64,000 nucleotides of DNA from Periplaneta americana (lineage: Eukaryota; Arthropoda; Insecta; Blattodea; Blattidae). This document shows, in pieces, positions 1 to 9,139 of the stretch; within the stretch, counting starts at the first letter, position 1; the number at the start of each line of letters is the position of its first letter. The DNA is taken from assembly GCF_040183065.1 (NCBI RefSeq), contig NC_091127.1:109867834-109931833 (forward strand). The letters are read 5' to 3'. The notes under the pieces were generated by a model. It was not told the DNA's origin, did not search any database, and saw only the letters and a program-made list of their open reading frames with translations. The position numbers were made by a program, and so were the translations under genes.

Positions 1-616
1 ATGCAGCAAACATAGTATTGTGATTTTCATCCAGATGACATCTATTTAAGGGAACTGCATTAAATTCCAGTGGGATGGATGGGATTCCAAAGCAGACTCT
101 TGTCGAATCTGGGTGACATGCAGCTAAATTAATAGATAGCATCAAATAGTGACTACGGAATGCTTTAGTAGGCCTACACTTTTAATAAGAGATTCAGATA
201 ACTTCTGATTATGCTTTTACTTTCAAAAAATTATAATTTATTTATAACTATAAATATTTATAACAAACAATTTCACTTGTGCTAATGCAACTGTTTTTGC
301 AGCAGTTTAAATGGCAATAAACTAAAAGGGATTTTTTTTTTCAGGTTTTGTTGTGAATGAACACATTCTGCCTATATGCTTATAATGAACGTTCAATATC
401 ACAGGATGTAACTGGGGCAAACTTAAAACGAAAGACCCTTGTAAGGTTCCCGGTATTTAGTCTAGAGTTAATCTGCCCCTTCAACACAGATGCCACACTA
501 AATTACATTTTTTTGGAGAATCTATCTATGCTCATTTCAATCTCTCCTTTGCGTCTTCACCTACCGCCAAGGAGTCAAGGAGAGATACACCCCTGGTCTC
601 TAGTTTTTCAATAGCC

Positions 617-703
617 TTACAAGGGAAGTACTCGAGTTATCACAAAGAAATATTGGATATTTTTACATCATTAGCAAGAGCTAATGACGTAATTATCGAA
701 TAA
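617..703. repeat. 87-bp repeat, inverted copy at 6857-6943
   Basis: The segment containing AAGTACTCGAGTTATCAC, AAAGAAATATTGGATATTT and CATTAGCAAGAGCTAATGA is present in reverse complement, with scattered changes, at 6857-6943. Similarity stops abruptly on both sides. The pair either is a dispersed repeat or bounds a 6.3-kb inverted-repeat structure. Confidence 0.6.
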
Positions 704-1127
704 AAAAAGAAACATCTGATTTTTTACTGCCTTTATACTGAAATCATATTTACTATGCGACCAAAGCGGGAACCGTTTTGTTTGGTGGTGCTGCTATTCA
801 CTTCACAACACAGGCCGTGCTGTAAAGTCCGCATCAGATGCAAAATGAAGCACATGCTGAACTGCACTCTTGTTTCATTATTATTAATACACTTTATATG
901 TTATATGTTCGTATATATATATATATATACATATATATAGTTAACTTTATTGTTTAGTTTTATTTTATCATATGCTTACACACATAGGAATCTATTCAGA
1001 AAACACATCACAACATCGGTGCTCGTAAAGGAAGGAACATGAATCGAAAGTAACGTAAACTTAAGTACTGGTAGGTACCGTATTTTATACAATATTGCAT
1101 TTTATATACATTTCTTACCTTAGCATT

Positions 1128-2710
1128 TTAAAGTGGCCATACCCCGGACATCATATATGATTCACCATCCTCATCTGCTGTATCTGTTGAGCTTCTATCT
1201 TCATCTGCTATATTGGTAGAACGTCCATCTTCATTTTTATCGTCCGATTCGTCATCTACACCAACAGAAATGATCAGTTGCTCAACAGCCTCTTCCATCA
1301 CCCCGTCCCTTGTCCAATAATCATCGGCTGTTTTTCTGACACATTCAATGGATCTTCTCCAGTCATTGAGTATAATGGTATTAAAAATGGTGGGTACTAA
1401 TGTTTTTAAATATGTTATTGACACTTCACCCACGTTTTTCTCTGCAACTTTCATTTTTGCCAGATTCCACACATATTCTATTGGGCTTAGATCCGGATGA
1501 TAGGGGGAAACCTCATGGGAGTGAATCCATGTCCATGCAGCAATGCGTCTATTCTACACTCTACCCTAGGTCGATTCTGACGAACTAGAGTTAGCAACTC
1601 ACATTTCCGCATGTCTGCATCAAAATTAATATTATTCCTTGAAAGCCAATCTTCTATATCACGTTTCAAAGAATTTGTTAACGGCGGATTGTTTTCCTGT
1701 TTATTGCGGTATGGAGCATTGTCTAATACAACAATACAGCCCTGTGGTAGCCCTGGTAGAACATGATTCGTTATCCATTGCATAAAATTTTCTGAGTTCA
1801 TTTCATTATGATAATCCCCGGATTTGGATTTCGCGTCGTACATGAGGAAAGCATCCGGTATAAAACCATCACTACCACCAGCATGGGCTACTGTAAGTCG
1901 TTATCCTGCACGGCTATTTGTACAAACTCCTGACACGTTTACGTCTTGCCAACATTTGTGGACAGTGTAATGGGTATGGAACCATTTTTCGTCCAGGTAA
2001 ATAAAGGGCTTTTGTTCACCTCTCTCGTTATTTCTCATATAATGCAAATAAGCTGTGCGCTTAGTATATCAGAGTTTTCTATTAGATATTTCCTTTTATC
2101 TTTACATTTTTTATGCAAACCCCATGGATAGTATGAGTTTTCGTAAAGTGTCCTAGAACCCTTTAAAACCTATCTCTCTCTTACAAAATTTATGGGGATT
2201 CTTTTATTATAGGATATCGCTTAATTTTCGTCAAGTTTGACAAACGATTCTGACGTCACAACATGGCCGACGTAAACAAACACGTCGAGTAAATAAAACT
2301 CACTGAGATATCACCTCAACTAACCCACTAACCTTCTCACATAAGTTGACCTCATGTCACTGAGATATCACCCCAACTAACCCACTAACCTTCTCACATA
2401 CGTCGACCACATGACATCACCCCATTCTCCAATTTAGCCAATATAATATTCTCATAAACACACTACCGATATCCTATAGTCATATAGACCCTACATGGGT
2501 CCATGTCGTCTAATTCAACCTTATTTGTCTAATCCTACTAATTGCTTTCTTATTTACCTTCACAATAGCTGCAGCACGCTCTGTGACCTTCAAGAGAGGT
2601 AGAAATAAACTAGTTGTCTTTTCTTCACAACAAAACTTTATGGCATTATAAACAACGTTCCGCGCTTGGTTACGAAACACATGTCTTCCTACACGCGGCA
2701 TTGCGACCAT
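1128..2710 (-). pseudogene. Degenerate IS630/Tc1/mariner-like transposase (DD81E type)
   Basis: Three minus-strand segments read as one decayed transposase. 2710-2510 holds the N-terminal helix-turn-helix part (NQARNVVYNAIKFC, ERAAAIVKVNKKAISRI), comparable to the N-terminus of the element at 31971-33888. About 2050-1490 holds the catalytic region: IYLDEKWFHTHY, an in-frame stop near 1900, AHAGGSDGFIPDAFLMYDA and VVLDNAPYRN. 1472-1128 holds YVWNLAKMK and an acidic tail. A one-base shift near 1490 breaks FPPYHPDLSPIE. Counting across that shift, 81 residues separate the second Asp and the Glu. A 271-bp insertion (2208-2478) sits between N-terminus and core. The terminal repeats were not found. 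Confidence 0.75.
2208..2478. mobile_element. Short inverted-repeat element with internal 57-bp tandem duplication
   Basis: TATAGGATATCG at 2208-2219 is exactly inverted at 2467-2478. The interior contains two consecutive copies of a 57-bp unit (2301-2357 and 2358-2414) beginning CACTGAGATATCACC. It interrupts the degenerate transposase between its N-terminal and catalytic segments, which indicates a later insertion. A related fragment (CCCACTAACCTTGTCACACA) lies near 56805. Superfamily not assigned. Confidence 0.5.
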
Positions 2711-2810
2711 ATTGAAACGCTAGGTATTGGATGTGGCGACACTTCAGCAGCGAGCACGGAGTTCCTCATTCTGCAACGACGGATTCCGCGTTGGTCGCGT
2801 AGTACACTCA

Positions 2811-2990
2811 CAGTCTAGTATACAGTCACGAAGCTCAATACGTAGTAAATATGCACCCATAGATAGTTGCTAACCACTAGGATCGCTACTATCGTCTCAT
2901 TACAGACAATGCGAAATAGTACCTGCACAGTCTATTGTTCCTAGCACTCTCATAAACTCAAGCTTCGTGACTGTATATACTAAACTGTGC
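2811..2990. mobile_element. Palindromic MITE-like element
   Basis: The ends are inverted copies of a roughly 28-bp sequence: ACAGTCTAGTATACAGTCAC on the left, and GTGACTGTATATACTAAACT on the right. A half copy, in opposite orientation and about 85-90 percent similar by eye over about 100 bp, lies at 59215-59320, which shows that this is a dispersed repeat. No coding capacity is visible. Confidence 0.6.
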
Positions 2991-3080
2991 CCAAGTCCTT
3001 GTCCAAAGCTTTTCTCCAATTATTAGGCTATACCACGCTATACTCTAATCTAGTGAACGTAGAGACAAGTGTGTCGTCAG

Positions 3081-3597
3081 TAGGGTTGCCAACCCTCCCG
3101 TATTTCCCGGGATCTCTCGTATTTGCCCCTAATTTTTAAGTCTCTTGGCTTCCGTATTATTTTTCTCTTCGAGCATTTTTCTCCTTTGTTTTTGCATAAT
3201 GTAAAAATTTTTATTCTAAACATTTGATTTTGCCGTGATTGATTATAGGCTATGATGAATTTTGTTGTTCAAGAAATGCATTAAAATGTGCAGTCTTTAT
3301 AGAAAGTAATGCATGTTAATGTAATAAAAAGAAAAAAAAATCCTGGCCAGTTTTGTTCTAAGCGTACTAAGTAGTAATGTTTATGCAAAGAGGATGTTTC
3401 ATCTCATGAACAATAATTGGACAGATGTACGAAACATGAGCACGACATATTTAATCAAATCAGAGCTGAAAACTGCAGTTGACTTCAGCTATTACGCGAG
3501 ACAAAATCTGTCTGCCGAAGTGTAGTTTAGTAACTGAACCGAATAATGTCTATTTTTATATGTGAAATTTTGTCGATTCCTTAGTCTGCCGTATTTT

Positions 3598-3644
<47 letters not shown>

Positions 3645-3650
3645 ACACTA
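3081..3650. mobile_element. Possible hAT-like non-autonomous element with long poly(A)
   Basis: The ends TAGGGTTGCC (3081-3090) and GGCAACACTA (3641-3650) form an imperfect 10-bp inverted repeat. The flanks GTCGTCAG and GTCGTTGT could be a decayed 8-bp target duplication. Inside are a short CGTATTT-rich part and, just before the right end, an uninterrupted run of about 41 A (3600-3640). The support is modest. Confidence 0.35.
3600..3640. repeat. Poly(A) run
   Basis: An uninterrupted run of about 41-44 A. It could be a retroposed tail or a simple repeat, and run length may be affected by sequencing. Confidence 0.9.
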
Positions 3651-4105
3651 GTCGTTGTATAAAAAAAAAAAAAGTCGTCTGCATAGAAAGCAAACGCGAA
3701 ATCTTTTTCTGTACTACATTCTAACCGAGGGAATATTCTGTACTAGTTGGCTGGAAAGCTTCTTTTCAGATTTCCAAACGATGTGTGTGGAAAAGGACAA
3801 AAAAAACAAGTTGTTTTGGTCCATCAATCAGTGATCATATTGTTCACTAACGTCACTGTGACATTCTTCTTACATTGCAATATGTTGTTCTACACACACA
3901 CTACTGAACATTTTCACACTCTTCGATTTTACTTTGTAATTCGAGTGCTGTATAGCAAACTTGAATCCAACACATTACTCAGTTTTTACTTTTCTTTTTA
4001 AATTATGTTTTGTTTAACAACGCTCTTAACTGCCGAGGTTATATTAGCGTTACCAGTGTGCCGAAATTTTGTCTTGCAGTTCTTTTTTTCTTCTTGTTTC
4101 CTGTT

Positions 4106-4740
4106 TTTTTTTTTTTTCCCTCGGAGGAGGCAAGCACCGCAGCCTTAGGCTTATTGTGTAACTTCCTTATATTGGAATGATTGTTGAAGTCCACTAGGAT
4201 TGCTCTTCAAGTGCATGATTCACTGCATGGTGTCATCACATTGATTCAGCCACAGCATCTAGTCCTGACTGGAGACCTAATCCTCCACCTTCCTGTGGGT
4301 GTTGTTCTGCAGCCTCCACAGATCGATGGCATTTGTCGCAATTCATGTGCTTAAATCTGCTGCATCCTTAACCAGAAGAACATGTCGCCATTGATTCCAC
4401 GACTCACCAAGGTGCCATCTGTCTGAAGGAGCTACATTATACCAGTTGCCAACAATTTGCTTAAAAGCCCCTGCGACTTTGTTGAATATGTGCAGCTCTC
4501 GCAGACAGGTGCCGCCCATATGCAGATCCTGGAACCATGTCCGCCATGTCCTCCCGGTCGACCTGTAACTATTAAGATGATGGAGTGATACTAATGAAGG
4601 TGAAATGAGTCCCGAGGTCCAACGCCGATTCTTTCCTGTTACTCCTCAGTGGAGCATGGGGCAGCAACGAATTTCCTCCATCTCACCCTGTTGACAGCCA
4701 ATGCTTTCCCCTCTTTCCACATTTTCCCCTCCTCTTCTAC
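4106..4740. other. Stretch without recognised gene
   Basis: This segment is less AT-rich than its surroundings and begins with a T-run and TCGGAGGAGGCAAGC. No open frame resembles a known protein. It lies directly beside a tRNA-derived SINE and may be a further repeat family. Confidence 0.3.
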
Positions 4741-4741
4741 T

Positions 4742-4920
4742 TCTCACTCCACTGTTCTCGTTCAAGTCAGAGGAGTTCTTTTACATGCCAATAAATATTC
4801 TGACATCAGCCTGTCGCATTTAAGCACACTTAAATGCCATCGACCTGGGTTAGGATCGAACCCGCATCCTCGGTCACAGAAGGCCAGCACTCTACCGATT
4901 GCGCCACCCAGGCTGACTTT
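4742..4920 (-). repeat. tRNA-derived SINE
   Basis: On the minus strand the head reads CAGCCTGGGTGGCGCAATCG (a tRNA-like A box) and then GCGGGTTCGATCC (B box). The body includes GGCATTTAAGTGTGCTTAAA and GGCATGTAAAAGAACTCCTC. Internal polymerase III promoter boxes are typical of tRNA-derived SINEs. The tRNA part does not fold as a full cloverleaf by eye, so it is not called as a tRNA gene. Confidence 0.7.
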
Positions 4921-6019
4921 TACTTTTTTGGTGGTTGTGAAAAGTAATCGGATATGGAATGTTTACGAGATAATTATGATGCACCACAGCTACTATAAAT
5001 TTAATTTCACTCTATACAGAAGTATTATTATGTAATTTGAAATATCAATCACATATTTGTAATTTTATTATAATTATTGTGTAAATACAAGAAGGCTAAT
5101 TGTTTATTGTACTGTTTACACGCGATTCTAAGCTTGAAAATAAACTGTCAGAATGTGGGGCCGATTGCTGCTGGCCACAAAATAAAACTACTCCTAAAAA
5201 ACTCAATTCATAATTTCAAAACAAATTAATGAAAAACACTTGTCAACTCAACAGGATGAGGCGATAAAAACTGACGCAACGCCTTTTAACTACATACAGC
5301 TCTTTATACTGGATAGAGACCTACTCTTCGAAAGTTCATTATGGAGTCATTATTACATATTATTTTACACAATTACTTTTCCGTGAAATTGATGAACAAT
5401 ACATTATTCATTTGATATTAATTTTCATGCTGGGGTGGGGGCTTAAAGGTGAATTCAAATTAATTTTGCCCCCTGTTGGCGCCGTTCCTGGCTCCAAACA
5501 CCAGGAACACTGAATTCATGCTGGTGACTCTCAAAGAACACATTCTCGCAAACCGAATTGAAAACCAAACTTGTTTCGCAATTCGAACCCAATACAGTTC
5601 TCTGACCTTATGCCTGGTTTAAAGAATGAATACTGCCAATTGGAAAGCTATTCGATGAAGATAACGAGAAAACAACAGATACAAGACCGTCTTCACAATT
5701 GGCCAAGTTTATTGAAGATGAAAGTGAATTGTTCCAATCAGAATATGTGCTCTTTCCGGAAAAGAAAGCTCTATCAAATGTCGCCATTACTGATAAGATG
5801 AAAGGAAAAGTTGTTGTTGTTTTTTTTTGGAGGGGGGGGGGGGGAAGAAGATGGAAAGCCTAAAAAGGTGACAACATTTCAAACTTGGTTCAAATACATA
5901 AGTAGCTTGTGAAAAACCCATTACTGGGAAAAGCAACTCATTCGATGTGGCAATAGAGGAGATTTGTTGAACAGGTTGCGCTATTTGGTATTCTCGGACT
6001 TCGAAAATGCAGTAAATCT

Positions 6020-6215
6020 GGGTCATCCAATTCGCGAGTTCAGCATTCAAATTTGGACCAGAGAGCGGGTGTAGCATAGACCAGCCTCCACTGACGCACT
6101 CTGGGTAATGATTCAGTCGAGAAATTGGAGTATTCAACTGACTTCATATTGGTGAATGATGAACATTTTCATATTTGAAAAACTAAGACTTTACAAATAA
6201 AATAAATAAATTCAA
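6020..6215 (+). repeat. SINE-like fragment
   Basis: The portion GGTGTAGCATAGACCAGCCT and the later CAACTGACTTCATATTGGTG match, with changes, the repeat at 18505-18740 (GGTGTAGCACAGACAAGCCT, CAACTGACTTCATATGGGTG). Both end in an A-rich tail with AAATAAATAAA. The head is missing. Confidence 0.5.
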
Positions 6216-6224
6216 TTACATATG

Positions 6225-6654
6225 TGGTACAATAAGATGTTTAAAGACTACGTGGAAAGACAACAAACTTAAATTTTACAAAGTGGTAGCAGTTCCTATA
6301 TTGATATATGGTGCAGAATTTTGAGTTCTAAATAAGAAAGAAGAACGCAAAATAGAAGCTGCAGAAATGAAATTTTTGAGAGGTGTGGCTGGATATACTT
6401 TATGGGATAGGAAAAGAAATGACATTCGGAAAGAACTCAAAATATTCAAATTAACAGAAAAAATATCTCAATATAGGAACGATTGGATAGAGCATCTAGA
6501 ATGGATGGAAGATGACCGCATTCCAAAATTAATTTTAAATTATAAACCAAACGGTGTAAGGAATGTTGGCAGACCGAGAAGGAGATGGATACAACAGTTG
6601 TAATTCATGAGACCAGAACGAGCCAGTTATGGCTGATGATGATGATGATGATGA
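6225..6654 (+). mobile_element. RTE-type LINE 3' end, (GAT)n tail
   Basis: The open frame at 6367-6603 encodes the distal part of a non-LTR retrotransposon protein: AEMKFLRGVAGYTLWDRKRN, WIEHLEWMEDD and GRPRRRWIQQL. The element ends in GATGATGATGATGATGATG at 6632-6654. A related copy lies at 59468-59835 on the minus strand. The 5' portion and the reverse transcriptase domain are absent. RTE-clade elements are usually 5'-truncated and end in short tandem repeats. Confidence 0.75.
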
Positions 6655-6856
6655 ACATTTAAGTACCCACTATTAGTAAAAAAAAAAAGTTTATGTAAAT
6701 GTACTTTATGACAACTGTTACAAATGAAATTTGCGACGTTTGGAGTCCTATGTCAAATGTACGAACGTAAACATATGGGAATTCTTTATATATTGCGATT
6801 TATTTCGTATGTAATGTGACAAGGTCGCCTCTGCTTAAACGCACTTTTTAGATTCG

Positions 6857-6943
6857 ATAACTATCGGTACTCATTAGTTCTTGCTAATGTTATAGAAATA
6901 TCCAATATTTCTTTCTGACAACTCGAGTACTTTCCTTGTTAGA
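6857..6943. repeat. Inverted copy of the 617-703 repeat
   Basis: The reverse complement contains AAAGTACTCGAGTTGTCAG and AAGAAATATTGGATATTTC, and CATTAGCAAGAACTAATGA, aligning with 617-703 over the whole length. Confidence 0.6.
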
Positions 6944-7726
6944 CTGAACAAGGAGTGTGCTGCTAGGAATTCCAGTCTCTTCTGCAGATCAGAGGAAACA
7001 GCATCCTGCCCTGTAATAATAGTTATTCCTTGAAACTTAAGAGCCGGCTATCCATAGTCATCTGTTTCTGACCTGTGAATGAGCTGTTTCTTCTCTTCTT
7101 CTTGAGGGCTGGTTCAAACCAGGCACATAAACAACCAAACATACTGAAATGTTTGGCAAACCCCATGAGCCACGAATTCCTTGAATATAGTTGTGACAAT
7201 CATCTCTCTCATTTCAAGGAACTTTTCAGTTTCATCATAGAAATGTATGGAAAAAACGTGAAAAAAAGCAAAATAGACAATTATATGCCATATTAAATTA
7301 AAGTACTATACATTTTTCACCAAAACTGTTTAAATGTGCATAATATGCAAAATAAAATTGGTCTTATTCATTCGGGACACAAAGATATAAGTACATATGA
7401 AATATGACATATCAATAAAAACATGCATTTTCGTGCAAATCCTCGGCTTTGCTATGGGTCTTTTTTATGAAACACCAGTGAACAAGACTTCAAACCATGG
7501 AGCACAACTGTAGTGCCTGCAACATTGTAAGAGTTTGTCCTGTCGTCATCATCATTATCATCATCAGGGCACAGATTTTGATGACTTAAAAAAAAATCCT
7601 AAAAATGGCCTATAAATTGATCCAAAAAATGTTTGAGAATGACCTAAAATGCTGAAAAAAAATTACCTAAAAATAAACAATTCTATACATTAGTAAAAAT
7701 CCTACCTCAAATTAAAAGCTCTTCTG

Positions 7727-7930
7727 AATAATTTCGAGGGAAAAATTGTTCCGGGGCCAGGTATCGAACCCGGAATCTTTGGTTAAACGTACCAACACTC
7801 TCCCAACTGAGCTACCCAGGTACTCTACCAGACACCGATCCAATTTTTCCCTCTATATCCACAGACCTCAAAGTGGGCTGACAACTGTCAAGCAACCAAC
7901 ACTGAGTGCACACTAACTTGATGTTTTCTG
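7727..7930 (-). repeat. tRNA-derived SINE, copy 1 of 2
   Basis: The minus strand at 7820-7750 reads CCTGGGTAGCTCAGTTGGGA through CCGGGTTCGATACCTGGCCC, a tRNA-like head with A and B boxes and an anticodon-arm-like hairpin TTGGT/ACCAA. The body includes GGTTGCTTGACAGTTGTCAG. It is inside the hAT-like element at 7565-8823. Confidence 0.7.
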
Positions 7931-7997
7931 TTAACGAACAGTGATGTGTAGTATGCAAATCAAGCTTTCAGGTATAACTCCCTCTAAAGTTGATTTG

Positions 7998-8195
7998 AAT
8001 AATTTCGAGGGAAAAAATGTTCCAGGGCTGGGTATTGAACCCGGGACCTTTGGTTAAACGTACCAATGCTCTCCCAACTGAGCTACCTGGGAACTCTACC
8101 AGACACCGATCCAATTTTTCCCTCTATATCCACAGAACTCAAAGTGGGCTGACAACCGTCAAGCAACCAACATTGAATGCACATTAACTCCATTG
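7998..8195 (-). repeat. tRNA-derived SINE, copy 2 of 2
   Basis: This is a direct repeat of 7727-7930, about 90 percent similar by eye, again beginning AATAATTTCGAGGGAAAAA on the plus strand, with the tRNA-like head at 8021-8091. The two copies are about 270 bp apart in the same orientation. That suggests tandem duplication of the SINE and adjacent sequence, or two insertions. Confidence 0.7.
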
Positions 8196-8823
8196 CAATA
8201 GATGACAGGGTACATCCGAAGATTCTGGAATGTGAATGACTGGCAGTTGTCAGCGAGGACATTGTTACGCACTGATACATTGAGAAGTTTCTTTTCATAT
8301 CCATGGTGACCGCAGGAGCATACTTGAAGAGTGACACATACTGCGCTGTTTTAAAGCTTTCTCCTGGGAGTACTTTAACGATTTGCACAAAGTTTGTGTT
8401 CTGGATTTTTGTCTAACAATTTCTTTGTTTGAAAGGTAGAGCATACAACAACTCAGCCAAGGGCTCCATCTCCTATTCTATTTCTCTTCTTCCTTTTGAC
8501 ATCACTTACTATCGAAAAAAATCTTTTCAAATTTTGCATTTGAATGGGGTCACTGCTAATTTTGAGAGTTTTCTTATATTGGGAAATTTTAGTTGGTCAT
8601 TGAAGTCTTTAGCTTAAATCACTAAACATTATCTTAAATTAAAAAAATGACTTAAAATAAAAAAAATGACCTAAAAGATTAAAACATCGAAAAATGAGCA
8701 AAAAATGACGTAAAAACTGTACATTTCTGTTACCAGCAGCTGGTATCCATGATTTATATATTTATGGACGTTGCAAAGGATGTAAAGAAAAAAGGATGAT
8801 ATGTCATCAAAATTCACGCCCTG

Positions 8824-8885
8824 ATCATCATCATCATCATGGATTAGACCTAATTGCGCTGTTCCATTTGCACTTGAAATTGGTC
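8824..8885 (-). mobile_element. RTE 3'-end remnant with (GAT)n tail
   Basis: The minus-strand text GGTCTAATCCATGATGATGA resembles AGATCTAATCCATGAAGATG at 59490-59515, the tail of another RTE copy. It is the target into which the element 7565-8823 inserted, and the other half of the tail (GTCATCATCATTATCATCAT) lies at about 7545-7564. Confidence 0.5.
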
Positions 8886-9139
8886 AATCCAATGCATTTC
8901 CTTTTATCGTAAGCATATGAAACATGCTGTAGTGTTAAAATCTTTTATATACCATTCTCCCTGGACAAATATTGTTGCAGTAAATCACAAAAAATATACT
9001 ATCAGCACTACTACATAACAGCAGAAACAAAATTGGCTGACAAATGAAATGATAAAGTACAGGAGATATTGCATGCCTTTCATGAGATCTCATCTTTGAT
9101 GATCTTTTGCAAGAAACTAGGACTTCACTAAACATTCAT

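Larger units (their letters stand above)
7565..8823. mobile_element. hAT-like non-autonomous element nested in an RTE tail
   Basis: The ends CAGGGCACAGATTTTGATGA (7565) and, reverse-complemented, CAGGGCGTGAATTTTGATGA (8823) are imperfect inverted repeats. Both flanks carry ATCATCAT (7557-7564 and 8824-8831), the 8-bp duplication length of hAT elements. The flanks belong to the (ATC)n tail of a minus-strand RTE whose neighbouring sequence (CATGGATTAGACC) continues at about 8841. The interior is rich in ATGACCTAAAA-like repeats and holds two SINE copies. No transposase is visible. Confidence 0.7.

Noticed and set aside
7750-7820. Candidate functional tRNA gene on the minus strand
   Set aside because: The acceptor stem does not pair properly, residue 33 of the anticodon loop is not T under the best fold, and the sequence recurs with a shared non-tRNA body, so it is a SINE head.
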